From positions 62,001 through 126,000 of the forward strand of contig NZ_JAODNK010000027.1 of NCBI RefSeq assembly GCF_025465275.1: DNA of 64,000 nucleotides. The letters are read 5' to 3'. The notes beneath the pieces were generated by a model. That model was not told the origin of the DNA and made no database searches. It saw only the letters and a list, made by a program, of their open reading frames with translations. Each line of letters opens with the position of its first letter. Within the stretch, counting starts at the first letter, position 1. This stretch comes from Nocardia sp. (GTDB taxonomy: Bacteria; Actinomycetota; Actinomycetes; Mycobacteriales; Mycobacteriaceae). The position numbers were made by a program, and so were the translations under genes. Positions 8,235 through 15,761 of the stretch are shown one piece after another.

Positions 8235-8242
8235 GACCCCCG

Positions 8243-9142
8243 ATGTTCGAAAAGCACCCAGGCTGGAACGTCTCCCTCCCGCTCGGCCCAAACTCCCTGA
8301 CCTGGAAGCACTTCGGCGACATCCGCTCCATGCTCATCCTCGGCCGAGCCGGCACCTTACAAAACATGCACCCGGTATTGGACGCAGCCCTCCAACAACA
8401 TTCCAACTTCTTCACAGACCCCATGGACCGCTTCGACCGCTCGGTCGCACCAATCCAGGCGATGATCTACCAGCCCGACGCCGAAGCCCGAGCGACCACA
8501 GTCCGCGACTTCCACAAGCCCATCAAAGGCATTGCCCCCCAAGGCAACCGCTACCACGCCCTGGACCCCGAAGTCTTCTGGTGGACCCACGTAACCTTCT
8601 ACGAATCCATAATCGCCACCCAAGAATTCTTCGGCACCCCGTTCACAGAGGAGGAGAAGGCGCAACTGGTAGCGGAGGGCCTAACGTGGTGGCGCCTCTA
8701 CGGCATGTCCGACCGCCCAGCCTTCGGCGACTACGAAACCTACAAGTCCTACTGGACCCACATGTGGCAAGAAGTCCTGGAATCCAACAAAACAACAGAC
8801 TTCGCCGCCGCCATCCACCAAGCCAAAGTCCCAGCCCCACCCTTCATCCCCCGCGTGCTCTGGCCAGCGATCCGCTACCCAGTCATGACCATCGGCGTCT
8901 GGATCTCCAACGCCACCATGCCCCCCGAAGCCCGAAATATCCTGGGCTGGAAGTGGTCCCGAACAGACCAACTCGCCTTCGAGGTCTTCCGCCACATAGT
9001 CCGCACAACCTGGACCCTCACCCCCGAACGCCTCCGCTACATCCCCGACGCCTGGGCCGGCATGCAGAAGCACCGCACCCGGCCGAAGCAGTACGACTCA
9101 ATCGAGAGCCCTGATGACCAGCCAAGCCAGCTGTCGTCTTGA
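8243..9142 (+). CDS. Oxygenase MpaB family protein (DUF2236)
   Basis: A 299-residue protein of the MpaB/rubber-oxygenase-like family (DUF2236), some members of which are heme-dependent. The N-terminal part has PLGPNSLTWKHFGDIRSML and GRAGTLQNMHPVLDAAL, where a conserved Arg and His are found in the family. The middle has DPEVFWWTHVTFYESII, the usual His-containing helix, followed by YGMSDRPAFGDYE. Reaction and substrate are unknown; a hydrophobic substrate is plausible. Start ATG 8243 lies eight bases after the TetR stop, so the two probably form an operon under the palindrome at 7455-7482. Confidence 0.85.
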   Translation: MFEKHPGWNVSLPLGPNSLTWKHFGDIRSMLILGRAGTLQNMHPVLDAALQQHSNFFTDPMDRFDRSVAPIQAMIYQPDAEARATTVRDFHKPIKGIAPQGNRYHALDPEVFWWTHVTFYESIIATQEFFGTPFTEEEKAQLVAEGLTWWRLYGMSDRPAFGDYETYKSYWTHMWQEVLESNKTTDFAAAIHQAKVPAPPFIPRVLWPAIRYPVMTIGVWISNATMPPEARNILGWKWSRTDQLAFEVFRHIVRTTWTLTPERLRYIPDAWAGMQKHRTRPKQYDSIESPDDQPSQLSS

Positions 9143-9237
9143 GCCGATCTATCCCCATGGACCGGACTATCCACAGCCCACCAGTCACCGCAGGTCGACA
9201 ACCTCGCCCGCGCTAGCGGCTCTGCAACCCTCACTGT

Positions 9238-10071
9238 GTGATCCGCACCCGCACAGACCTGCTCAACAAGGGAGTCTCCGCCAGCACCATCTCCGACCGG
9301 TGCCGTCGTGGCACCTACACCCGTGTGCTTCCCGGCGTCTACTCCCTGGCCACCCCGACCACACTCACGAAATGCCACGCCGTAGTCGCATGGCTCCCCA
9401 CTGCAATCCTCAGCCACCGCACCGCCGCCTGGCTCCACGGCATGCTCCCCGAGCCAACCCACGTCGAAGCCACCATCCCGAAAGGCGTATACCGCCGAGC
9501 ACCCGACTGGCTCCGTCTCTACCGACGCGAATTGCCCGTCGAATGGATCACTGACGTCTACGACCTCCCAACAGCCAGCAAGGCCCTCACATTGCTGGAC
9601 TGCATGTCCGTCCTGCCGAAACCCGCCGCAGACGCACTGATCGACAACAACATCTGCCGCACCGTCTCCCCGCAGGACATCATCAACCTGTCGTCCTCAA
9701 CTCTCCGCGGATCCTCCGCCTTGCGGAAGCAACTACGCGAGGCCGCGATCCACGCCGCATCCGAACCAGAGCGCCTCTTCGCCAGAGCCTTGCATCAGCG
9801 CGGCCTGAAGCTACTCGCCAACCACCCAGTCGGCCCATACCGCTGCGATTTCGTAGACGAACAGTCCCACACCATCATCGAAGTAGACGGCCGCGAATTC
9901 CACAGCACACCAACAGCATTCCGCCAAGACCGTCGCCGCCAGAACAGCCTGCTCCTCGACGGCTGGCTGGTCCTGCGCTACGCAGCCGCCGACATCTTCC
10001 AGTCACTCGAACCGTGCGCAGACGAGGCTGCTGAGGTCGTGCGCCGCCGCAGACGTTCACGCCGCCCATAG
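9238..10071 (+). CDS. AbiEi-like N-terminal domain plus DUF559 (Vsr-like PD-(D/E)XK) protein
   Basis: A 277-residue two-part protein. The N-terminal part (RTRTDLLNKGVSASTISDRC, then GTYTRVLPGVYSL) resembles the winged-helix AbiEi antitoxin domain of type IV toxin-antitoxin systems. The C-terminal part (SEPERLFARALHQRGL, then YRCDFVDE and IIEVDGREFHS) is a DUF559 endonuclease-like fold with Asp and E-x-D/H candidates. No AbiEii-type toxin gene is adjacent, so a toxin-antitoxin role is unlikely; such orphans are common in Mycobacteriales. The start is GTG 9238. It stands alone between MpaB and the HTH/DUF397 pair. Confidence 0.8.
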   Translation: MIRTRTDLLNKGVSASTISDRCRRGTYTRVLPGVYSLATPTTLTKCHAVVAWLPTAILSHRTAAWLHGMLPEPTHVEATIPKGVYRRAPDWLRLYRRELPVEWITDVYDLPTASKALTLLDCMSVLPKPAADALIDNNICRTVSPQDIINLSSSTLRGSSALRKQLREAAIHAASEPERLFARALHQRGLKLLANHPVGPYRCDFVDEQSHTIIEVDGREFHSTPTAFRQDRRRQNSLLLDGWLVLRYAAADIFQSLEPCADEAAEVVRRRRRSRRP

Positions 10072-10154
10072 CCCGGCCTTTTCGTGCACTTCCCCCTACG
10101 AAATGGCAGTTTCCCGCCAAATCCACTGCGTTAGTGCACGATTAAGCCGACCCG

Positions 10155-10349
10155 CTAAAACCGCCCGGCCAGCACTCCACCCGTGAACACTTGCCACTCA
10201 GCCCACGAGAACACCAAAGGCGGCCCAGCCTGGTTCTTCGAGTCACGCACGCCGACAGAATCGTCCACAAAGGCGACTTCGATACAGTCAGCCTTGTCGC
10301 CGCTATAGCTGCTCTTGAACCACTGGGCACCGTCTAGCTCGCCAGTCAC
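10155..10349 (-). CDS. DUF397 small protein
   Basis: A 64-residue DUF397 protein. It shows QWFKSSYSGDKADCIEVAF, VGVRDSKN and a C-terminal FSWAEWQVF, the signature order of the family. Such proteins are encoded beside WhiJ-like HTH regulators in actinobacteria and are thought to modulate them. Its ATG overlaps the stop of the upstream HTH gene by four bases, so translation is coupled. A paralogous pair lies at 49.3-50.4 kb. Confidence 0.9.
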   Translation of the reverse strand: MTGELDGAQWFKSSYSGDKADCIEVAFVDDSVGVRDSKNQAGPPLVFSWAEWQVFTGGVLAGRF

Positions 10350-11227
10350 GTTGAAAACTCCTTCGTCACCTGCCGCAGCAAACTACGGCTGGTCGCCTCA
10401 TCCAGCGAAGCCTGCCGGAGAGTCTCGAGAACTCGATCGTACCGCTCCAAGTCGTCGTCCTTCTCGAGGTACATGCACCCGATAAAGGTCTCCAGATAGA
10501 CGACCGGGGGCCACACCGGCTCTCCCTTCGCGTCCTCACCGAATTCCAGAATCGCGAACTGCCCCACAGGATCACCGACGGGAGCTCCCGCCGAGAACGG
10601 CAGCACCCGCACCGAAACATTCGACAGCTTTCCGATCTCCGCCAGATGGCGAAGCTGCTCAGCCATCACCCCAGGGCCGCCGACGGAGCAGCGCAACGCA
10701 GACTCGTGCAGCACCACATCCAACGTGATCGGCTGATGCCTGCGAGTCACAGCGGCCTGCCGTCTCGCTCGAAGCTCAACCCGGCGCTCATGCTCTGCCG
10801 CCGTCTCCCCCGGCTTGACCGCACGAATCAGCGCACGCGCATAGTCGGGAGTCTGTAGCAGCCCAGGAACCAGCGCAGGCTGATAAGTAGTCAACTTCCG
10901 CGCAGCAGACTCAAGCCCGACATAGACATCGAAGTTGGCCGGGATCAGGCTGCCGTACTCATGCCACCAACTCTTCTCGACAGCCTGCCGAAGCAACCCG
11001 ACCATGGCCGTCGCCATATCACCCGACATCTCCAATACTTCGCAAATCGCCTGAAGATCCCGAACTTTCAGTCGAGTAGGTATCCCCCTCTCCAACCGCT
11101 GCAGCACAGACGAACTCACATCCGCCAGCCGCGCAACCTGCTCTTGCGACATCCCCAGAGCCGACCGCTCCTCCCGCAGATACCGTCCGAGTTGACGCCT
11201 AGGCAACGTCGAACCGCTCTCCAACAT
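10346..11227 (-). CDS. WhiJ-like HTH (XRE) regulator with DUF5753 domain
   Basis: A 293-residue regulator. The XRE helix-turn-helix is at residues about 10-65 (RQLGRYLREERSALGMSQEQ, VARLADVSSSVLQRLERG). The rest is DUF5753, with YQPALVPGLLQTPDYARALI and VLPFSAGAPVGDPVGQFAIL as markers. The family works with DUF397 partners in development and antibiotic control in Streptomyces; a target here is unknown. I chose ATG 11227 because GAGGGGG lies about five bases upstream. The divergent gap holds a perfect 17-bp palindrome that could be its operator. Confidence 0.9.
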   Translation of the reverse strand: MLESGSTLPRRQLGRYLREERSALGMSQEQVARLADVSSSVLQRLERGIPTRLKVRDLQAICEVLEMSGDMATAMVGLLRQAVEKSWWHEYGSLIPANFDVYVGLESAARKLTTYQPALVPGLLQTPDYARALIRAVKPGETAAEHERRVELRARRQAAVTRRHQPITLDVVLHESALRCSVGGPGVMAEQLRHLAEIGKLSNVSVRVLPFSAGAPVGDPVGQFAILEFGEDAKGEPVWPPVVYLETFIGCMYLEKDDDLERYDRVLETLRQASLDEATSRSLLRQVTKEFST

Positions 11228-11255
11228 GACAACCCCCTCGTCGACAACCACCCGT

Positions 11256-11327
11256 ACTGGGTCAACCCGGCCCCCGAAGTGATAGCGGCCCTGGGCATTC
11301 AGATCGATACAACTGGGTAACCCAGTT
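11256..11327. promoter_or_regulatory. Palindromic operator candidates between HTH and Shedu operons
   Basis: AACTGGGTAACCCAGTT at 11311-11327 is a perfect palindrome with 8-bp arms. ACTGGGTCAACCCGG at 11256-11270 is a related imperfect copy. Both lie between the divergent HTH gene and the unknown/Shedu operon, so one regulator could control both. No such site is evident upstream of the paralogous HTH gene at 50.4 kb. Confidence 0.65.
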
Positions 11328-11398
11328 AAGGGTAATCACCCCAGGTCAGACGTGGTCTGCTTTCAAGCAGACAGACAGATCCAAGAAGGGAGCGGAAG

Positions 11399-11887
11399 AT
11401 GTTCGAGCGACTGACCATCGGAGCATGGGTCATCACCACACCGGGTTGCTCAGTCCGTTACGTGATCGACGAGGGCGGACAGTTCACAACACTGATACTC
11501 GGCGACACCCAACGAGAGTTCGAAATCTCCTTGGACGCTGCAACTCTCACGGAGATTGTGACCCAGGGATTAGCATCGCTAAGCGAGATGACTACGCCCC
11601 GAAACGCCGAGGGCGGCCTGATCGAGCCGAACGTGGAGGCAGTGATTGTCCGAAACCCTGACGGCCCAACCAAGGTTCGAGTGTTCATCAACGGCATCGA
11701 AACGCCGATAACCGACTTCACCGTCGATGCAGGCGCCGGCTGGACCTGGGATGACTGGGCTTCAGCTCGGGATGTCAATCTCGCGGCCGCCTCACCGACA
11801 GCGCGCGAGCGGCTACTAGCGGCATACGCTGATCCGCCGGGTGGCGAGTTCATCACCGACCGCGAGGGAACAGCGTGGCTCAAGTGA
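11399..11887 (+). CDS. Unknown protein, first gene of the Shedu operon
   Basis: I do not recognise a family. It is a 162-residue acidic, probably soluble protein with no signal peptide or membrane segment. It has beta-rich alternation in the first half (WVITTPGCSVRYVIDEGG, FTTLILGD) and a Trp-rich turn WTWDDWASARD near residue 115. AAGAAGGGAG lies upstream of ATG 11399. The 3' end overlaps the Shedu start by 13 bases, so the two are co-translated. It may regulate or neutralise the nuclease; that is inference from position only. Confidence 0.7.
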   Translation: MFERLTIGAWVITTPGCSVRYVIDEGGQFTTLILGDTQREFEISLDAATLTEIVTQGLASLSEMTTPRNAEGGLIEPNVEAVIVRNPDGPTKVRVFINGIETPITDFTVDAGAGWTWDDWASARDVNLAAASPTARERLLAAYADPPGGEFITDREGTAWLK

Positions 11888-13089
11888 TGGACAGCTCGAA
11901 TGCACCACAGCCCACGAACTACCCACGAACTCTGCCTATACGGCTTGACGCCCGGTCATCTGGCTTTCACAATCAGTCAGTGGCGCGCATTCTTGATCTC
12001 GGCCCGAACAAGCAACGGATCACAGCGCACAGCGTCGACAAGGGCGTCGTCTGTGAGCACCAAGTCGTCGCCGACGACGACGGCACCAAGCTCCTGCACC
12101 TGTCGACGTTCGGATCGAAGGACCGTGAGTCCGATCCCAAGAGCAGTCAATCGCTACAGTTCGATGCCAAAGTAGCGGCCGACCTCACTCGAGTCTTCCG
12201 TGATGCCTTCGGGGACGCAGCACTGAACATCCAGTCCCGTATAGATGTCGCGTTTCCATCGGGAGTCGCCGTGGACCCAGCGCTGCTGGCCCAGGCCTAT
12301 GGGCGAGATCCCGAACTCTTCAGGGAACTGATCAGCAACGACGAAGCCGCACGAGACGTCGTCGCGATGGCTCATCGCAGAAGCCAGGTGGAGAGGTTTC
12401 GCAAGCTGCTCACTAATGATTCTTACTTCCAGTCGGAAGCCGACGAAGTCGCACAGCAGGGTATGGAACCCGTCTGGCAGCATTTCTTCGAGGAGAATCC
12501 ATGGATTCTCGGGATCTCGCTCACGGGCCAGCTGCTGACATCGTGGAATGATCAGAAGTTGGAACAAGTTGTTGCAGGTCACTCCATAACAGGAGTGGGC
12601 AAACGTACTGATGCACTGCTCCGCACTTCCGGACGTATCAAGTCAATGGTGTTCGCCGAGTTCAAAACCCACAAAAAGGAGCTGCTGCAGAAAGCTCCCC
12701 ACCGATCAGGTTGCTGGGCACCATCCGACGAGTTGTCGGGCGGCGTCGCACAGGTCCAGGGCACTGTTCATCGCGCCGTCAAAGAAATTGGCGAGCGACT
12801 GCAGGGCACCGTCGCAGACGGCAGCAAAGACCCCTATGACTACACCTATCTACTACGCCCGCGCTCCTACCTGATCATTGGAAGCTTGGACGAGCTTCAT
12901 GGCGAAGAAGGCGGCGCGTACGAGGACAAGTTCCTGTCCTTCGAGCTGTACCGGCGGCAACTCGTCGAGCCCGAAGTACTGACCTTCGATGAACTGCTGA
13001 CCCGAGCCGAGTGGATAGTGACGTCGGAAGCATCTGGCTCGGCATCCTCGAAACCTGGAGATCCGGTGGTTAGCGACAGTCAGCCTTGA
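11875..13089 (+). CDS. Shedu-type anti-phage nuclease (SduA, DUF4263)
   Basis: A 404-residue protein whose C-terminal half is the Shedu/DUF4263 nuclease domain. Visible are FFEENPWILG (residues 204-213), then D246 in KRTDALL, E262-x-K264 in FAEFKTHKKELL and the GGVAQVQ segment at 289-295. Together these give the PD-(D/E)XK-like active site typical of Shedu, a defence nuclease. The N-terminal 180 residues form a variable sensing region. The start is GTG 11875, with GAGGGA six bases upstream; ATG 11887 (TGATG overlap) is the alternative. Shedu is normally a single-gene system; here it is coupled to the unknown gene upstream. Confidence 0.9.
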   Translation: MAQVMDSSNAPQPTNYPRTLPIRLDARSSGFHNQSVARILDLGPNKQRITAHSVDKGVVCEHQVVADDDGTKLLHLSTFGSKDRESDPKSSQSLQFDAKVAADLTRVFRDAFGDAALNIQSRIDVAFPSGVAVDPALLAQAYGRDPELFRELISNDEAARDVVAMAHRRSQVERFRKLLTNDSYFQSEADEVAQQGMEPVWQHFFEENPWILGISLTGQLLTSWNDQKLEQVVAGHSITGVGKRTDALLRTSGRIKSMVFAEFKTHKKELLQKAPHRSGCWAPSDELSGGVAQVQGTVHRAVKEIGERLQGTVADGSKDPYDYTYLLRPRSYLIIGSLDELHGEEGGAYEDKFLSFELYRRQLVEPEVLTFDELLTRAEWIVTSEASGSASSKPGDPVVSDSQP

Positions 13090-13199
13090 CGAACAAACGC
13101 AGCTCGGCGGGTGCAAGCCAGCGGGCTGGCGGTGAATCATCCGTCCACAATTTGGCGTGCGGGAGGATGAGATACTCGGCGCGTGTATCGGTTCTACTG

Positions 13200-13652
13200 A
13201 AACGTGGAGCGCGACAATGTGCTGTCGTTCGATTCCGGCTTAAGCACGATGTCGGCAATCACCGGCGGCTGGCGTTGCACCGAGCGGGACTTCCCCGCCA
13301 CCGCGCACGCTCGGCGTTGCGAACCCGAAATCGTTGCTGCGGAACCCACCACGACCCTGCGGCGCCGGTCCGGGTTCAGAAGTTTCCCCGGGACAGCTCC
13401 TTGAGCATGTCTATATCCAAGGCCTGCTCGGCGACCATCTTCTTGAGCCGCGCGTTCTCGCGCTCAAGCTCTTTGAGCCGTTTGGCATCCCTGATTTCAT
13501 GCCGCCGTACTGAGCTTGCCACCGATGCCAGGAGGCCTCGGAGATCTCGAGGTGTTTGCACACCTCCTCGATCGAGAACTCCCCCCGATCAGCTTCTCGC
13601 CTTCGCGCAGTTTGCGGATGATCTGCTCGGGTGTATGCCATCGTCGCGCCAT
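13200..13652 (-). mobile_element. Decayed IS3-family (IS407-like) element
   Basis: A broken insertion sequence read on the minus strand: a frameshifted orfA (13652-13376) followed by a short in-frame stretch matching the start of orfB (about 13375-13200). The rest of orfB, including the DDE catalytic part, is gone, and I could not identify terminal inverted repeats. It lies between the Shedu gene and the methylase cluster, marking a junction between two defence modules. Confidence 0.8.
13376..13652 (-). pseudogene. IS3-family orfA remnant with two frameshifts
   Basis: The start ATG 13652 gives MARRWHTPEQIIRKLREGEK. The frame then shifts to FSIEEVCKHLEISEASWHRW, the HTH of IS3 OrfA, and shifts again to DAKRLKELERENARLKKMVA and the usual end DIDMLKELSRGNF. 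The two shifts, near 13585 and 13507, would abolish OrfA. A residual orfB start (NPDRRRRVVVGSA, SQRRACAV, SVQRQPP) follows at 13375-13200. Confidence 0.85.
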
Positions 13653-13894
13653 GTCGTGATCCTGTTCTCCCGCAGCTATTCTGGTGCATCAAAACCCTCA
13701 CAACCGCCGGACCCACTCCGCAGGCCCCAGTCAGTACTTCGAGCCAAACACCCTACGCCACAACGGGTACCGGCAATCCCGACGCACGGTCCGGAGACGC
13801 GACACAGCACCGACTCCCATCCCTCGGCAGTCGCAGTCCGCTCGCGTATATGAGAAGCTTCGTCAGCTGGTGTACTCAGTCTTCGGGGAGTGTC
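13653..13894. other. Gap between IS remnant and HEPN gene
   Basis: About 240 bases with no recognisable gene. It includes the 5' flank of the decayed IS and the presumed promoter of the HEPN gene; no clear repeat or operator is visible. Confidence 0.5.
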
Positions 13895-14674
13895 GTGACC
13901 ACAGCCATAATCGCAGCTAGCCTTCAGGACAGCGTGGATCGATACGCGCGGTCCCTGATCGTTCCATCTCGACTGCTGGCTTTGCATCCGAGAAAAGCCG
14001 GTAGCGCGGGCGATGCCGCCGCACTCGCACCTGCCATCGCGCTCGGCGTCATCTCGGCGTTCGAGGGTTTTGTTGAGGATTTCTTCGCGACTGCCCTCTA
14101 CCTCCGAGGCCAAAACCTGGCACAGATAGCTAAGAAGACAAAGCTGAACAACCCTGACATCAAAGTCTTCGAACAGCTTGTCGGGAAAGACTTTACAGCG
14201 ACTACGCCGAAGATCGGAGTCGGCTTCAGCATCGACGTCTGGTACCCCCCGGCGCCCGAGTCCGGGAATCGAAAGTGGATTCCAGTGGAGCTGGACTGGA
14301 AGCATGCCGTCGCAGACGGACAAGGTTGGATGCAGGTGCGGCATTGTCTGACACATGGGCTCACCAGTGGTTGGCGGAGCGAGGTATGGCCTGGCCCTCT
14401 GCAGGCAGAATTCAGACCTGCGGCGGCGGTCCTGAATCCGATGAAGAGCGGCAAACATTCGCTTGTACTACATGGAGCGATCACTTGCGCTCGCATCTAC
14501 CGAGGTGCCGCAGTGCATCTTGCGAACCTGGTGGCGGGACAGCTAGACGAGACCCTGTCGTGGTCGAAACTCCCGGACTTTCCGATGTACAAGACATCAC
14601 TTGAGGAGTACAGGGCCGCCAACGGGTTGAACGAGGACGGCACAATCTCGCCTACTGTTGCGGTTGCCGACTGA
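13895..14674 (+). CDS. HEPN-domain protein (RiboL-PSP/MAE_28990-like)
   Basis: A 259-residue protein with a HEPN-like helical layout. The first helix pair includes AIALGVISAFEGFVEDFFA (residues about 47-65), and the second carries RHCLTH (R149-H154), the R-x4-H motif of HEPN ribonucleases. It has no membrane segment. HEPN proteins in defence loci usually cleave RNA or act as helical partners in abortive infection. The start is GTG 13895 with GGGGAG four bases upstream. It is the first gene of the + strand run leading to the methylase. The HEPN call is by motif and architecture only. Confidence 0.6.
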   Translation: MTTAIIAASLQDSVDRYARSLIVPSRLLALHPRKAGSAGDAAALAPAIALGVISAFEGFVEDFFATALYLRGQNLAQIAKKTKLNNPDIKVFEQLVGKDFTATTPKIGVGFSIDVWYPPAPESGNRKWIPVELDWKHAVADGQGWMQVRHCLTHGLTSGWRSEVWPGPLQAEFRPAAAVLNPMKSGKHSLVLHGAITCARIYRGAAVHLANLVAGQLDETLSWSKLPDFPMYKTSLEEYRAANGLNEDGTISPTVAVAD

Positions 14675-14806
14675 CGCTTAGGCCACTGACCGCTGCCGTA
14701 AAGAGCTGGGGCACAACACCTATAGACGCCGATGGTCGACGGAGACCAAAGTCCTTCAATACCAGGCGGTCTGGCCCAGATGCCGCCGATGCGATAGATT
14801 AGCCTG

Positions 14807-15679
14807 GTGAACAATCAGCCGATCGGTGCACTCTACGGCGACGGGTCACAGGCTCGTGCCGAATTCAAGCTGAGCATCACTCGCGCGCTCTCAGATCAAT
14901 TGGGAGAGAGGCTCAATAGCCTCCACCCTGCCTTCCTCAATCAAACCAACCTCGATCAGATCGAGGACCGCCCGGGTGTATATCAGCTGTACCTGAGCGG
15001 CGCTCTTGTCTACGTTGGAAAGGCAAGCCGCGGCCTGCCATCGAGGCTTGCTAATCATCTTAAGAAGCTATCCGGCAGAACCAACCTCAACATCCATGAC
15101 ATCGGCTACGTCTGCTTGTACGTTGACGAGGATCTAGAGGCTGCCGCACCCGAGAAGCTACTCATCACCAAGTACCGCTCCAATGGTGAAGCACCCTGGA
15201 ATACAATGGGTTTTGGCAACAAAGATCCGGGCAGGAATCGCGACGAGACACTAGTCAAGGCAAATCATTTCGATGCTCGATACCCCGTCGACATCGATCG
15301 AAAGATAGATGGGCTCGCTCTAGCCGGACCGACCCTCGGGTACGTACTCAAGGCCGCCAAGGCCGATCTCCCATTCACATTTCGGTACGAGACCAAGAAC
15401 AAGTCGCTCAGCAAGCAACTAAACGATGCCCTGGTGATCGTCCCGCCATCGCGCTCGACCGCGACGGAACTCATGCTGCTGACGATCCAGGCGCTACCCG
15501 ATGGATGGCAGGCCACCGCCCTGCCCGGCTACATGATTCTTTATCACGAGACCAAGGAATACGGTAGCGCGCGACTGTTCTGGCGAAGGGTAGACGGCCA
15601 GGTTGAGCAGTTCACCGGCCAGGCACGCTTGGACGAAAGTGGCGAAGTCGACCCACCTGTCGACGATGATGACGAGTAG
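14807..15679 (+). CDS. GIY-YIG endonuclease, Eco29kI-like
   Basis: A 290-residue nuclease. The GIY-YIG core is at residues 57-135: GVY (Y59), YVGKAS (Y69), PSRLANH (R80 and H84), E116 and WNTMGFG (N132). The GFGNKDPGRNRDE after the Asn matches the Eco29kI branch. The C-terminal 120 residues may hold the target-recognition part. It probably cuts DNA that the neighbouring methylase leaves unmodified, or a modified or invading form. Start GTG 14807 follows a TAGATT (14795-14800) by six bases, so the mRNA may be leaderless. A second, distinct GIY-YIG enzyme lies two genes beyond the methylase. Confidence 0.85.
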   Translation: MNNQPIGALYGDGSQARAEFKLSITRALSDQLGERLNSLHPAFLNQTNLDQIEDRPGVYQLYLSGALVYVGKASRGLPSRLANHLKKLSGRTNLNIHDIGYVCLYVDEDLEAAAPEKLLITKYRSNGEAPWNTMGFGNKDPGRNRDETLVKANHFDARYPVDIDRKIDGLALAGPTLGYVLKAAKADLPFTFRYETKNKSLSKQLNDALVIVPPSRSTATELMLLTIQALPDGWQATALPGYMILYHETKEYGSARLFWRRVDGQVEQFTGQARLDESGEVDPPVDDDDE

Positions 15680-15742
15680 TAGCCGGCGCGTCTTGTGACA
15701 CGCCGAGATCGATCACATGTCGCACGTGCGTTCGAACTGCGA

Positions 15743-15754
15743 CCGCGGTATGGT
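15743..15754 (+). promoter_or_regulatory. Methylase promoter -10 with abutting CCGCGG
   Basis: CCGCGG (15743-15748) directly abuts TATGGT (15749-15754), a good actinobacterial -10 hexamer. The ATG at 15762 lies where transcription would begin, implying a leaderless methylase mRNA. CCGCGG is the known target of Eco29kI; whether this system uses that site is not shown. Confidence 0.5.
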
Positions 15755-15761
15755 TTCCGCC

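Noticed and set aside
13200..13652. IS remnant considered as an active transposon
   Set aside because: OrfA has two frameshifts and most of orfB is missing.
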